The position numbers and the translations under genes are program-made. A stretch of 49,445 nucleotides of DNA, from contig JADCHE010000102.1 of the NCBI GenBank assembly GCA_020248665.1, positions 1-49,445 of the forward strand. Reading direction: 5' to 3'. Below, piece after piece: positions 1 to 9,020 of the stretch (within the stretch, counting starts at the first letter, position 1; each line of letters begins with the position of its first letter). This DNA is from Burkholderiales bacterium. Lineage in GTDB: Bacteria; Pseudomonadota; Gammaproteobacteria; Burkholderiales; Burkholderiaceae_E. The notes beneath the pieces were generated by a model. That model made no database searches and was not told the origin of the DNA. It saw nothing but the letters and a program-made list of their open reading frames with translations.

Positions 1-523
1 CGCGCAGGTAGACTCCCAGGCCGGCGAACGCCCAGCCGAGCCCGAGGGCGATCAGGCCCGCGGCGGCCACGTACAGCGGCACCGCGAGCGCCGACCACGG
101 CGGCGCGCCCAGTACCGCGACGTAGACCACCCCGAGGATCACGAAGGACAGCGCAGCGTTGAACAGCGCCGCCAGCACGGAGACCACCGGCATGATCTCC
201 ACGGGGAACGCCACCTTCTTGATGTAGGCCACGTTCTCGAGCAGCAACCCGGGGGAGCGGTTCACCACCTCGGAGATCACGGCGTAGACGGCCAGCCCCG
301 AGAACAGGAATACCGCGTACGCCCCGCGCGGCGCGTCGCCGGCCCCTACGTTCAACCGTGCGTCGAACACCACGGTGAAGACGAACGTGTAGACGAGGAG
401 CATCGCAAGCGGCAGCAGACCGGCCCACACCGAGCCGAGCATCGAGCCCTTGTAGCGAGCCGCCACCTCCCGGCGGGTCAGGCCGAGGATCAGGTCTCGC
501 TGCCGCCACAGTTGACGAACCAT
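1..523 (-). CDS. ABC-2 type polysaccharide export permease (Wzm-like), partial
   Basis: The first 174 codons are visible; the frame runs off the left edge, so the C-terminal part is missing. Family role: inner-membrane permease that, with a Wzt-type ATPase, moves lipid-linked polysaccharide to the periplasm. Seen: ATG at 523, the family N-terminal pattern RREVAARYKGSMLGSVWAGL, and hydrophobic segments near residues 31-53, 67-86, 108-137 and 143-172. A conserved amphipathic stretch (ENVAYIKKVAFPVE) lies between the second and third segments. The ATPase partner would lie beyond position 1 and cannot be confirmed. The neighbouring glycosyltransferases and sugar-nucleotide genes support an O-antigen or similar glycan as the cargo. 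Confidence 0.85.
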   Translation of the reverse strand, partial: MVRQLWRQRDLILGLTRREVAARYKGSMLGSVWAGLLPLAMLLVYTFVFTVVFDARLNVGAGDAPRGAYAVFLFSGLAVYAVISEVVNRSPGLLLENVAYIKKVAFPVEIMPVVSVLAALFNAALSFVILGVVYVAVLGAPPWSALAVPLYVAAAGLIALGLGWAFAGLGVYLR

Positions 524-675
524 CGAACCTTCAGCACCAGGAAGGCAAGCGGCACCGACCGGTGCGCGCCGCAGGAGTGCCTGCGCGGACTGCCCGCAGG
601 CCGCCGCCGGGCGGAGCCGGGCGGTCGCGGAGCCCGCGTCGCCAACCGGCCGCCCAACTGCGTCAGCCTTCCATT

Positions 676-1861
676 CTACCGGGTTTGCAGGAGGCTCCCT
701 GACGGCCGCGCCCGAGGACGCGGCGCGAGCAGCCTCTGGAACGGCCGCTCGATCGAAAGAAGCGCGCCGGCGGCACGAGCGGCGGCAGCACCGGCGCGGG
801 CGAGACCGTGTCCCCGGGGTAGCCATGCCGCGAGCGACTTGAAGAGCACCGGATACAGCAGGTGGATCGCGAAGCTCGCGCGGCCGGGGAACACCGCGAC
901 CGCGCCCGACGCCGCGCGGGCATCGCGCCGCGCGAGGAGGCGAACACCGCGATCGCCGCGGCGAACGCCCAGCACGATCCTGCGTACCCGAACGCGATCG
1001 CCACGGCGGCCGAAGTCCATTGCCCGGCGACCCACGGGAATCCGCGGGCGAACCATGCGAGCGGGGCGCGCGCCAGCGCGCCCTCGATGGCCGTCCACGC
1101 GACATCGCCGTGCGGACGACCGCGCAAGTGCCGGTCCCGCAGCACCCAGGTCGCCATCCCCGGCAGAAGCTCCACGCCGCGAACCGGGGGGTCGGCATAA
1201 AGCAGCGTGAGGACCTCCGGGCCGCCCTGCGACGGGAGGCCCAGGCAACACCCGGCGGCCACGACCAGCGCGACGCACGCCGCAGCGGCGGCCAGGCGGC
1301 CCGCCCAGCGCCGACGCACCTCGACCAGCAGCACCGGGAAGGCGAGTCAGGAAGACGATTCGGTGGAAATGCTCCAAGAAACGGCGTTTCCTGAGTACGA
1401 GCACGCCTCGAACGGCGCGATCGCATGAAGCTACGCGAGGTTCGTCGCGCGCGTGAGTCGCGGATCGAAGCCCCCTGCCGTCGAAGATCGCCGACCGGAG
1501 CGGCACGTACGCCCGGAGCGCCATCGTCGCGAAAGCGTGCAGCGGCCACAGCCGCGCGAACCGTGCCCGCAAGAAGCGCGCGCGGTCGAACCGTCCGGCG
1601 ACCACGTGCGCATGGGTGAGGATGAACCCCGACAGCGAAAAGGAAGCTGACGCCCCGAGAGAGGGTCGCGGGTGCCCGCTCCGACAGATCCCGGGGAAGG
1701 TGCAGGGTGTCGTGGTGAACGACGATCGCCGCCGCCGCGACGAATCGCAACCCGGTCAGCGCCGCACGGTGGCCGTCGCCAGCGGTGCCGGCGTGCGCGG
1801 GCTCGCACGCGACGGGCGGAACACGTGGTTCGACCGGGAACGGACGTGCTGGCGGTGCCAT
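676..1861 (-). pseudogene. Decayed acyltransferase-3 (OafA-like) gene
   Basis: Integral membrane acyltransferases of this family O-acetylate surface sugars. Family landmarks appear in order but in different frames. HRAALTGLRFVAAAAIVVHH runs from an ATG at 1861. LSGFILTHAHV and ARFLRARFARLWPLHAFAT follow in a second frame. LHAIAPFEACSYSGNAVSWS and LAFPVLLVEVRRRW lie in a third. FAIHLLYPVLFKSLAAWLP ends in the second frame again, with the stop at 676. Frame changes map to an A-run at 1638-1641, a C-run at 1471-1475 and somewhere near 905-950. In-frame stops lie at 1431-1433 (TAG) and 1347-1349 (TGA). Three shifts plus two stops indicate true decay rather than one sequencing error. Confidence 0.75.
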
Positions 1862-1987
1862 GCGTGCTCAGCAACGGTGTGGGCGGCAGCCGGAGCGAGC
1901 CGCGCCCCGGGCAGGCGCGTCGCGTGCCCGGCAGGCCGATCGCATACACTGCGCCGGTCGCCCTCCCGGATCCCCGCCCCCTCACCG

Positions 1988-2938
1988 ATGACGCCGTTCG
2001 TGCATGCCCGGGCCGCGGACGTCGACCGACAGGAGCGTCCCACGGTCTCGGTCGTGCTGCCTGTGCGGAACGGTGCCGCGTCGATCGTGCCCGCAATGCG
2101 ATCGATCCTCGCGCAGTCGATGGGCTCGCTCGAGGTGGTGGTGGTCGACGACGGCTCGACCGACGAGACCGTCGCGCGGATCGTGGCGCTCGACGACCCG
2201 CGGGTGCGCGTGCAGGCGGGCGGGCGCCGCCAGGGTCTGGCCGCCCGGCTGAACGAGGGGCTGGACGCGGCACGCGGCTTCCTCGTGGCCCGTATGGATG
2301 CCGACGATCTCGCCTTCCCGGAGCGCTTCGCGCGCCAGGTCGCCTTCCTGGAGCAGCACCCGGAAGTCGACCTCGTGGGCACGCGCGCGATCATCCACGA
2401 CGAGACCGGCCACGCGACGGGTGTGTTCCCGGGAGCGCCGACGCACGAAGTGATATGCGCGACACCGTGGCGAGGCTTCAGGCTCTGCCATCCGACATGG
2501 ATGGGCCGCCGCGAGTGGTTCCTCCGATGGCGCTACCGCGAGCACGGAACGTCGCGGTGCGAGGATCAGGAGTTGTTGCTTCGCAGTCGCCTTTCCAGCC
2601 GGTTCGCCTGCCTGCCCGACGTGCTGCTCGCCTATCGTTGGGACGGGCTCAGGCCCACGAAGGCCCTGCCCTCGCGCCTGTCGCTGCTCGCGCGCCAACT
2701 CGAGACGTTCGCGGGCGAGCGTCGGTGGGGACTCGCCGCCGCGAGCGTCGCCGCGGCCTGCGGCAAGGTCGCCCTCGACCTGGCGTCGGCACTCGGCGGC
2801 CGTCGCATCGTACATGCACGGTTCGCCTCGACGATCGATCCCGGACTCGAGGCGGCCTGGCGGATGCTCAAGCGCGATACCGGAGCGTTCGAGCACGCGG
2901 GTACGGTCCACGCTCGGCCGCCGGAAGGGGCGGCATGA
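1988..2938 (+). CDS. Family 2 glycosyltransferase
   Basis: A 316-residue inverting glycosyltransferase (GT-A fold) that adds a sugar from a nucleotide donor to a growing surface glycan, probably on the cytoplasmic face. Seen: start of domain VSVVLPVRNGAAS (residues about 20-32), nucleotide-binding VVVDDGSTDE (51-60), metal-binding MDADD (103-107), and a candidate catalytic acid segment CEDQELLLR near residue 195. ATG 1988 is chosen because the domain begins about 18 residues later; the frame is open far upstream but without family similarity. The stop overlaps the next start by 4 bases (ATGA at 2935), so the two are probably translationally coupled. Donor and linkage cannot be read from the sequence. 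Confidence 0.85.
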   Translation: MTPFVHARAADVDRQERPTVSVVLPVRNGAASIVPAMRSILAQSMGSLEVVVVDDGSTDETVARIVALDDPRVRVQAGGRRQGLAARLNEGLDAARGFLVARMDADDLAFPERFARQVAFLEQHPEVDLVGTRAIIHDETGHATGVFPGAPTHEVICATPWRGFRLCHPTWMGRREWFLRWRYREHGTSRCEDQELLLRSRLSSRFACLPDVLLAYRWDGLRPTKALPSRLSLLARQLETFAGERRWGLAAASVAAACGKVALDLASALGGRRIVHARFASTIDPGLEAAWRMLKRDTGAFEHAGTVHARPPEGAA

Positions 2939-4119
2939 CCGTGGGGCGACCGACCAGCGATCCCGCGCCGACGCTGCTGTACTTCGTGACCGTCTCGTGG
3001 TTCTTCCGTTCGCACTTCCTCGGACGAGCGCTGGCCGCGCGACGCGCGGGCTGGCGGGTCGCCGTGATGACCCGGTGCGACCCCGGGGACGCCGAGCGAC
3101 TGGCCGCGCTCGGGCTCGACGTCGTCCCGCTTCCGATCAGCCGCAGCGGCCTGCACCCGCTGCGCGAGGCGACGACGCTCGCCCGCGTGATCGGCGCCTA
3201 CCGTCGGCTGCAGCCCGATCTCGTCCACCACGTCGCGATGAAGCCGATCGTGTACGGCACGATCGCCGCGCGGCTGACGCGCGTTCCGGCCATCGTGAAC
3301 GCGCCGGTGGGACTCGGCTTCGTCTTCACGTCGGGCTCCGCGAGGGCACGCACGCTCAGGCCGCTTCTGTCGACTGCGCTGCGTGCGCTGCTCGACCCGC
3401 CGGCCGCCAGGGTCGTACTGGAGAACGCCGACGACGCGCGTGCGCTCGTCGCGGCGGGCTGGGCGCGCGCCGAGCACGTACGCGTGGTGCGGGGCGCGGG
3501 CGTCGACCTTGCGCGCTTCACGCCCACGGCGACCGCGACCGCCGGCCCACCGCGCATCGTGCTGCCGGCCAGGATGCTGCGCGACAAGGGCGTCGGGGAA
3601 TTCGTCGCGGCGGCACGCGCGCTGCTGTCCGAGGGCGTCGTTGCCGAGTTCCTGCTCGCCGGCGACACCGATCCGGACAACCCGTCGGCGATTCCCGAAG
3701 CGCGCCTGCGCGCCTGGAGCGAGCGGCCCGGAGTGCGCTGGCTCGGACACGTCGACGACATGCCCGCGCTGCTCGCAAGGTGCTCGATCGTATGCCTGCC
3801 GTCGTACCGCGAAGGACTGCCCAAGGCGCTGATCGAGGCCGCCGCCTGCGGGTTGCCGATCGTCACCACCGACGTGCCGGGTTGCCGGGATGTCGTGCGC
3901 GACGGGTTCGACGGCCTCCTCGTGCCGCCGCGCGACGCCGGTGCTCTGGCAAGGGCGCTCCGATGCCTGCTCGAAGACCCCGAGTTACGTACCGAGATGG
4001 GCCGGACGGCGCGCGCGCGCGCTGTCGCCGAGTTCGGCAGCGAGCGCATCGAGGCCGAGACGCTGGCGATCTATCGGGAAATCACCGACGCGCACGGATT
4101 CGCGGAGCGGGGCCGATGA
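2935..4119 (+). CDS. Family 4 (GT-B) glycosyltransferase
   Basis: A 394-residue retaining glycosyltransferase of the GT4 group, related to enzymes that add the second sugar to an undecaprenyl-PP-linked glycan. Seen: N-terminal domain beginning LLYFVTVSWFFRSHFLGRAL, and the C-terminal donor site with the E-x7-E motif in EGLPKALIEAAACG (from about residue 294) followed by LPIVTTDVPGCRDVV. Both ends overlap their neighbours by 4 bases (ATGA at 2935 and at 4116), giving a tight three-gene unit GT2-GT4-epimerase. Family assignment is strong; donor and acceptor are inferred only from context. Confidence 0.88.
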   Translation: MTVGRPTSDPAPTLLYFVTVSWFFRSHFLGRALAARRAGWRVAVMTRCDPGDAERLAALGLDVVPLPISRSGLHPLREATTLARVIGAYRRLQPDLVHHVAMKPIVYGTIAARLTRVPAIVNAPVGLGFVFTSGSARARTLRPLLSTALRALLDPPAARVVLENADDARALVAAGWARAEHVRVVRGAGVDLARFTPTATATAGPPRIVLPARMLRDKGVGEFVAAARALLSEGVVAEFLLAGDTDPDNPSAIPEARLRAWSERPGVRWLGHVDDMPALLARCSIVCLPSYREGLPKALIEAAACGLPIVTTDVPGCRDVVRDGFDGLLVPPRDAGALARALRCLLEDPELRTEMGRTARARAVAEFGSERIEAETLAIYREITDAHGFAERGR

Positions 4120-5051
4120 GCCGCGGAGGGCCACCAACGGTCGCGGTCACCGGCGCCACCGGCTGGATCGGCCGGGCGCTGTGCACCTCGCTCGCGGCTC
4201 GCGCTATTCCCCACGTCGAGCCGGGACGCGACGTACTCGAAGGCCGCGCTCCGTGGCCGGCGATCGACGGCGGGACGGTCGTCCACCTCGCGGCGATCGC
4301 GCATCGTGACGCGTCCGCGGTCGACCCGGCCTCGTACGATCGGGTGAACCGCGCCCTCGCCGTCTCGGCCGCCCGCGACGCGCGCGACGCCGGCGCCCGG
4401 CGGTTCGTGTTCGTCAGCACCGCCGCGGTGATGGGTCCGGGTTCGACGCGGCCGTTCGTCGAGTCGGACCCGCCGGCGCCCGCCGATCCCTACGCGCGGG
4501 CGAAGCTCGCCGCCGAGTCGGAACTGGCCACGCTGCTCGCCGGGGGTCGGACCCGCCTCGTGGTACTGAGGCCGCCGCTCGTCTACGGCCCCGGCGTGCG
4601 GGCGAACTTCCTCGCGCTGCTGCGAATCGCGGCCAGTCCATGGCCGCTGCCGCTGGGACGGGCGCATGCCCCGCGCAGCGCCATCTACATCGACAACTTC
4701 GTCGACGCGCTCGTGCACGCGGCGCGCTCGCCAGCGGTCGTCGGCGGCACCTGGTTCGTGCGGGACGACCGGGACCGGTCGGTCGCGCAGTGGGTCGCCG
4801 CGATCCGCGCGCTCCAGGGTCGTCCGCCGGGGCTAGTCCACGTGCCGGCCGCGCTGTGGGGGGGCGCCGCTCGCGTGGTCGGCCGCGCGGACCTGCACGA
4901 GCGGCTTTTCCGCCCGCTGCTGGTCGACGACGGCGCCTTCAAGGCGACCCGCTGGCGCCCGCCGGTCGACCCCGATACGGCGCTCGCCCGCACGCTCGCC
5001 TGGTACGCGGCGTCCGGGGACGACCGCCCGGACGGGGGGGCTTCGCACTGA
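4116..5051 (+). CDS. NAD-dependent epimerase/dehydratase, WbpV/WbiG-like
   Basis: A 311-residue extended SDR enzyme. Seen: Rossmann motif VTGATGWIGRAL (residues 11-22), HLAAIAHR, FVSTAAVMG, and catalytic Y126-x3-K130 in YARAKLAAE. The position immediately before a WbpL-type transferase and a WbpM-type dehydratase matches the order seen in Pseudomonas (WbpV) and Burkholderia (WbiG) O-antigen loci. There this enzyme class reduces or epimerises the 4-keto sugar made by WbpM, giving UDP-QuiNAc or a related sugar. The exact product is inferred. The start overlaps the upstream glycosyltransferase by 4 bases. Confidence 0.82.
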   Translation: MSRGGPPTVAVTGATGWIGRALCTSLAARAIPHVEPGRDVLEGRAPWPAIDGGTVVHLAAIAHRDASAVDPASYDRVNRALAVSAARDARDAGARRFVFVSTAAVMGPGSTRPFVESDPPAPADPYARAKLAAESELATLLAGGRTRLVVLRPPLVYGPGVRANFLALLRIAASPWPLPLGRAHAPRSAIYIDNFVDALVHAARSPAVVGGTWFVRDDRDRSVAQWVAAIRALQGRPPGLVHVPAALWGGAARVVGRADLHERLFRPLLVDDGAFKATRWRPPVDPDTALARTLAWYAASGDDRPDGGASH

Positions 5052-5121
5052 GCGCGATGCCTTAGAATCGGCCGGGTCGCGGCCCCGGCGCACTCAGCCG
5101 CAGCAGCCGCGCCTCCCAGCC

Positions 5122-5241
5122 ATGAACCGCCCTCCCGCCATTGGCCCGAGCCCACCGACCGGCGCCCTCCGCCCGAGCGCCCGGGGCCTTTCGCGCGTGC
5201 GCGCGATCGGACAGTGGCCGCGCGCCTTGGCCGCGCGGTGA
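5122..5241 (+). other. Possible 39-codon leader ORF overlapping the next start
   Basis: An ATG at 5122 opens a 39-codon Pro/Arg-rich reading frame whose TGA (5239-5241) overlaps a GTG (5238-5240) that is in frame with the downstream transferase. A GTGA overlap is the usual layout for translational coupling. There is no clear ribosome-binding site before 5122 and no known homology, so this may be chance in GC-rich DNA. Confidence 0.15.
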
Positions 5242-6221
5242 GCATCGCCGCCCTCGCCGCCGCTGCGGTCGCGTTCGCGACGGCCCTCTGCGTCTTGGCT
5301 GCGCTGATGCATAGCGCCGTCGCGCGCCGGGTGCTCGACCACCCGGGCGCGCGTTCGATGCACTCCGTCCCTACGCCGCGGATCGGAGGACTCGGCGTCC
5401 TCGCGGGCTTGGCTGCCGCCCTCGCGATCGGCCCCGGCGCACTCCCGCCGAGCGTGTACGTAGCCCTCACGGGCGTGGCCGCCATCTCGGTCGTCGACGA
5501 CGTGCGCGGCCTTGGCGCGGGCGTGCGGCTGCCGCTGCACCTTCTCGCAGCGGCCATCGCGGCCGCGGGCACGCTGCCCGAGGCGGGCTGGCCCCTTGTC
5601 GCGGCAACGACGGTGCTGCTCGCGTGGGGCACGAACCTCTTCAACTTCATGGACGGCTCCGACGCGCTGGCGGGCAGCATGGCCGTGGCAGGCTTCGCCA
5701 CCTACGCCGCGGCAGCGGCACCGACGGATCCGACGCTCGCGGCGGCGTGCCTCGCCGTCGCCGCCGCAGCGGCAGGCTTCCTTCGCTACAACCTGCCTCC
5801 CGCGCGACTGTTCATGGGCGACGTCGGCTCGACGTCCCTCGGCTTGCTTGCCGGGGCGATCGGCGCGCTCGGGGTCGGCCGCGGACTGTGGTCGCCGCTG
5901 CTCCCCGCGATGGCGTTCATGCCCTTCGTTTTCGACGCCACGGCTACGCTCGCCGATCGCGCGCTGCGACGCCGCCGGGTCTGGGAGGCCCATCGCGAGC
6001 ACGCGTACCAGCGGCTCAACCTTGGCGGCCTCGGCCATCGTCGGACCGCCTCCGTGTATGCGGCGCTGATGGTCTGCAGCGGCGCGGTCGCGCTCCTCGC
6101 CCACGCCACGCACCTCGAGTGGGCCGCGCTTGGAGCACTGACGGTCCTCCACGCGGTGCTTTGGCTCTCCGTGCGCCTGGGTCGGCTCACCAAGCCGCAC
6201 GCTGGCAGCGAGCGGGTCTGA
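5214..6221 (+). CDS. Undecaprenyl-phosphate N-acetylhexosamine-1-phosphate transferase (WbpL/WbiH/WecA family)
   Basis: A polytopic membrane enzyme of the MraY/WecA family that starts glycan synthesis by moving a HexNAc-1-phosphate from UDP onto undecaprenyl phosphate. Seen: HSVPTPRIGGLGVL, VVDDVRGLG, the catalytic NLFNFMDGSDALAG loop, RLFMGDVGSTSLG, and HREHAYQRL in the last cytoplasmic loop, with hydrophobic helices between them. Start uncertain: GTG 5214 is used, but GTG 5238 places the start directly before the first membrane helix and overlaps a short upstream ORF. Its place between a WbpV-like and a WbpM-like gene suggests QuiNAc or FucNAc as the priming sugar. Confidence 0.88.
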   Translation: MAARLGRAVSIAALAAAAVAFATALCVLAALMHSAVARRVLDHPGARSMHSVPTPRIGGLGVLAGLAAALAIGPGALPPSVYVALTGVAAISVVDDVRGLGAGVRLPLHLLAAAIAAAGTLPEAGWPLVAATTVLLAWGTNLFNFMDGSDALAGSMAVAGFATYAAAAAPTDPTLAAACLAVAAAAAGFLRYNLPPARLFMGDVGSTSLGLLAGAIGALGVGRGLWSPLLPAMAFMPFVFDATATLADRALRRRRVWEAHREHAYQRLNLGGLGHRRTASVYAALMVCSGAVALLAHATHLEWAALGALTVLHAVLWLSVRLGRLTKPHAGSERV

Positions 6222-6246
6222 CCGGGCCTCGATAACACGTTAGACT
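6218..6246 (+). promoter_or_regulatory. Possible promoter of the WbpM-like gene
   Basis: CTGACC (6218-6223), a 17-base spacer and TAGACT (6241-6246) resemble a sigma-70 promoter. The predicted start site (about 6253) lies only 4 bases before ATG 6257 and downstream of the alternative GTG 6248, so it supports the ATG start and a nearly leaderless transcript. Confidence 0.3.
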
Positions 6247-6256
6247 CGTGATCATC

Positions 6257-8173
6257 ATGGCGAGAACCCCAAAGCAGGACGAGTCCGTGGACGACGACGT
6301 GACGGGGCCGTTCGCCGGGGTCCGAGCATCCAGCTGGCTGCGGGCCGCGGTCTGGGCGCACGACGTCCTGATCGCGGTGATCGCATGGTTCGTCGTCTTC
6401 TGGATCCGCTTCGGCTACGAAGGCCCCGCCGCGCTGTTCGAGCGGATGCAGCCGCTGGTGTACTGGGCGCTGCCGGTCCAGGCGACGATCTTCTGGGTGA
6501 CGGGGCTGTATCGGGGCCTGTGGCGCTATGCGAGCTTGCAGGACTTGCGCCGCATCGTCTTCGCGGCGCTGCTGTCCACCGGCGTGATCCCCATCCTGCA
6601 CCTGATGGGCCGCTTCGATACAGTGGTGCCGCGCTCGACGCTGCTGATGATGCCGCTCGTGATGGCCTCGCTGATGGCGAGCAGCCGTTTCGGGTACCGG
6701 ATGCTGCGCGAGTGGCTGCGGGCGCGCGAGACCAGCCACAAGGGCGAGCCGGTGATCGTGATCGGCGCCGGCGACTCAGGCGTGTCACTGCTGCGCGAGC
6801 TGTCCCGCAGCGCGCGGTGGCGCGCGGTCGCGATGCTCGACGACGACCGGACCAAGATCGGCCGCGTCGTGCACGGTGTGCGTGTCCTCGGACCGACCGC
6901 CGATTACACGAAGATTGCGCGGCGGCTCGACGTGAGTACGGCGATCATTGCGATGCCCGCGGCGTCCAGCGCGGAACGGCGTCGTATCCTGCAGCGCTGC
7001 ATCGCCGCGGGCTCGCAGGTGCTGACCGTGCCGTCCTTCGAGGAGATCATGGCCGGCCAGTCGAGCGTCGACTGGCTGCGGCGCGTCGAGCTTGAGGACC
7101 TGCTGGGGCGCGAGCCGGTCAAGCTCGATGCTGCGCAACTGCGCCAGCGGCTGACCGGCAAGACCGTGCTCGTCACCGGCGCGGGCGGCTCGATCGGAGC
7201 GGAGCTGTGCCGCCAGATCGCCCGCTTCGATCCGTCTCAGCTAGTGATGCTCGACGTCAGCGAGTTCGCCTTGTACACGCTGGCAGAGGAGTTCGTGCAG
7301 CGGATGCCGCAGACGCCGATCGTCACGCTCGTGGGTGACGTCAAGTCGGTCGAGCGACTCGACGCGATCCTCGATGCGTATCGCCCGGACCTGATCTTCC
7401 ACGCGGCCGCCTACAAGCACGTGCCGATGATGGAGGAAGGCAACGCGTGGGAGGCGATCCGCAACAACGCGCTGGGTACGCTCAGGGTGGCGGAGGCCGC
7501 GCTGCGGCACGGCGTCGACGAGTTCGTGCTGATTTCGACCGACAAGGCCGTCAACCCGACCAACGTGATGGGCGCGTCGAAGCGACTGGCCGAACTCATC
7601 TGCCAGGAGCTGCAGAAGCTCGGACGCACCCGCTTCGAGACCGTGCGCTTCGGCAACGTCCTGGGCAGCAACGGCAGCGTGATCCCGAAGTTCGCCGAGC
7701 AGATCGCCCGCGGCGGCCCGGTGACGGTCACCCACCCGGACATCATCCGCTACTTCATGTCGATCCCGGAGGCGGCGCAGCTCGTCCTGCAGGCGGCGGT
7801 GATGGGCCGGGGCGGCGAGATCTTCGTGCTCGACATGGGCAACCCCGTGCGGATCGTCGACCTCGCGCGGGACATGATCCGGCTGGCCGGCTTCGACGAG
7901 CAGCAGATCCCGATCGAGTTCACCGGCCTGCGCCCGGGCGAGAAGCTGTTCGAGGAGTTGCTCGCCGACGGAGAGAACACGCGTCCGACGCATCACCACA
8001 AGGTCAAGGTCGCTCGCGCCGGGGAGCTGCCCGGAGGGTGGTTCGATGAGGTCCGCCCCTGGCTGGAGCAGCGACGCGAGCTCGGCGACGACGAGGTCCG
8101 CCGGGACCTGAAGCGCTGGCTCGCCGAGTACGTCGGCCCGCTGCGCGCCGAGCTGCGCCGCGTCGTCGGCTGA
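6257..8173 (+). CDS. UDP-N-acetylglucosamine 4,6-dehydratase, membrane-bound (WbpM/CapD/WbiI family)
   Basis: A 638-residue long-form nucleotide-sugar dehydratase. It converts UDP-GlcNAc to the UDP-4-keto-6-deoxy sugar, the first step to QuiNAc, FucNAc and related sugars. Seen: an N-terminal membrane region with hydrophobic segments in about the first 140 residues, a first Rossmann motif GAGDSG, a second VLVTGAGGSIGAEL, ISTDKAVNPTNVMGASKR in which Met438 takes the place of the usual SDR tyrosine with Lys442, and EFTGLRPGEKLFEELL near the end. The Met-x3-Lys pattern is the hallmark of the WbpM group. ATG 6257 is preferred over GTG 6248 because a -10-like box lies directly upstream. Confidence 0.92.
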   Translation: MARTPKQDESVDDDVTGPFAGVRASSWLRAAVWAHDVLIAVIAWFVVFWIRFGYEGPAALFERMQPLVYWALPVQATIFWVTGLYRGLWRYASLQDLRRIVFAALLSTGVIPILHLMGRFDTVVPRSTLLMMPLVMASLMASSRFGYRMLREWLRARETSHKGEPVIVIGAGDSGVSLLRELSRSARWRAVAMLDDDRTKIGRVVHGVRVLGPTADYTKIARRLDVSTAIIAMPAASSAERRRILQRCIAAGSQVLTVPSFEEIMAGQSSVDWLRRVELEDLLGREPVKLDAAQLRQRLTGKTVLVTGAGGSIGAELCRQIARFDPSQLVMLDVSEFALYTLAEEFVQRMPQTPIVTLVGDVKSVERLDAILDAYRPDLIFHAAAYKHVPMMEEGNAWEAIRNNALGTLRVAEAALRHGVDEFVLISTDKAVNPTNVMGASKRLAELICQELQKLGRTRFETVRFGNVLGSNGSVIPKFAEQIARGGPVTVTHPDIIRYFMSIPEAAQLVLQAAVMGRGGEIFVLDMGNPVRIVDLARDMIRLAGFDEQQIPIEFTGLRPGEKLFEELLADGENTRPTHHHKVKVARAGELPGGWFDEVRPWLEQRRELGDDEVRRDLKRWLAEYVGPLRAELRRVVG

Positions 8174-8189
8174 TCCGTCGCGGCCCGCG

Positions 8190-9014
8190 GTGACCGGTCC
8201 GATCGCGATCGGCGACCTGCAGGGCTGCGACGCGCCGCTCGCCTCGCTGCTCGCGGCCTGCGATCCCGAGGGGCGCGCGCCGCTGTGGTTCGCCGGCGAC
8301 CTCGTCAACCGGGGCCCGGCCTCGCTCGAGGCGCTGCGCCGCGTGCGCGCGCTCGGCGAGCGCGCGACCGTCGTGCTCGGCAACCACGACCTGCACCTGC
8401 TCGCCGCCGCGCACCGCGTGCGCAAGGCCGGCCGCGGCGACACGCTCGAGGCGATCCTCGCCGCGCCCGAGCGCGACGCGCTGCTCGATTGGCTGCGCAC
8501 GCGCCCGCTCGCCCACCTCGAGGACGGCCGGCTGCTGATCCACGCCGGCGTGTTCCCGCAGTGGACCGCGGCGCAGACGGTCGCGCTCGCCGGCGAGGTG
8601 TCGGCGGTGCTGCGGGGGCCGCACTGGATCGACTTCCTGCGCACGATGTACGGCAACGCGCCCGACCGCTGGGACGACGCGCTCACCGGCGACGACCGGC
8701 TGCGCGCGATCGTCAACGCGCTGACGCGGATGCGCTTCGTCGACGCGTCGGGCCGGATGGACTTCGAGGTGAAGGAAGGCGCCGAGGCGGCGCCGCCGGG
8801 GCTCGTGCCCTGGTTCGACGCGCCCGGCCGACGGACCGACGACGTCGTCGTGGTCTGCGGCCACTGGTCGACGCTCGGCCTCGTCGTCCGCGAGGACCTG
8901 GTCGCGCTCGACACCGGCTGCGTCTGGGGCGGCGCGCTGACCGCGGTGCGGCTCGCCGACCGCAGGACCTGGCAGGTGCGCTGCCCGCAGGCGCGCGCGC
9001 CCGGGCGCGCCTGA
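8190..9014 (+). CDS. apaH: Bis(5'-nucleosyl)-tetraphosphatase, symmetrical
   Basis: A 274-residue metallophosphoesterase that splits Ap4A into two ADP and so controls alarmone levels and 5'-Np4 RNA caps. Seen: GDLQGCDAPL, GDLVNRGPASLEALR and GNHDLHLLAAA (the metal-binding blocks), then LLIHAGVFPQW and VVVCGHWSTLGLV. Starts with GTG 16 bases after the dehydratase stop. Burkholderia O-antigen loci also place apaH next to a WbiG-WbiH-WbiI set, so the neighbourhood is expected even though the enzyme is not part of glycan synthesis. Confidence 0.93.
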   Translation: MTGPIAIGDLQGCDAPLASLLAACDPEGRAPLWFAGDLVNRGPASLEALRRVRALGERATVVLGNHDLHLLAAAHRVRKAGRGDTLEAILAAPERDALLDWLRTRPLAHLEDGRLLIHAGVFPQWTAAQTVALAGEVSAVLRGPHWIDFLRTMYGNAPDRWDDALTGDDRLRAIVNALTRMRFVDASGRMDFEVKEGAEAAPPGLVPWFDAPGRRTDDVVVVCGHWSTLGLVVREDLVALDTGCVWGGALTAVRLADRRTWQVRCPQARAPGRA

Positions 9015-9020
9015 CGCGGC

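Noticed and set aside
1672-2934. In-frame extension of the GT4 glycosyltransferase far upstream of 2935
   Set aside because: The extension overlaps the whole GT2 gene in another frame and is low-complexity; ATG 2935 gives the ATGA overlap and the normal family length.
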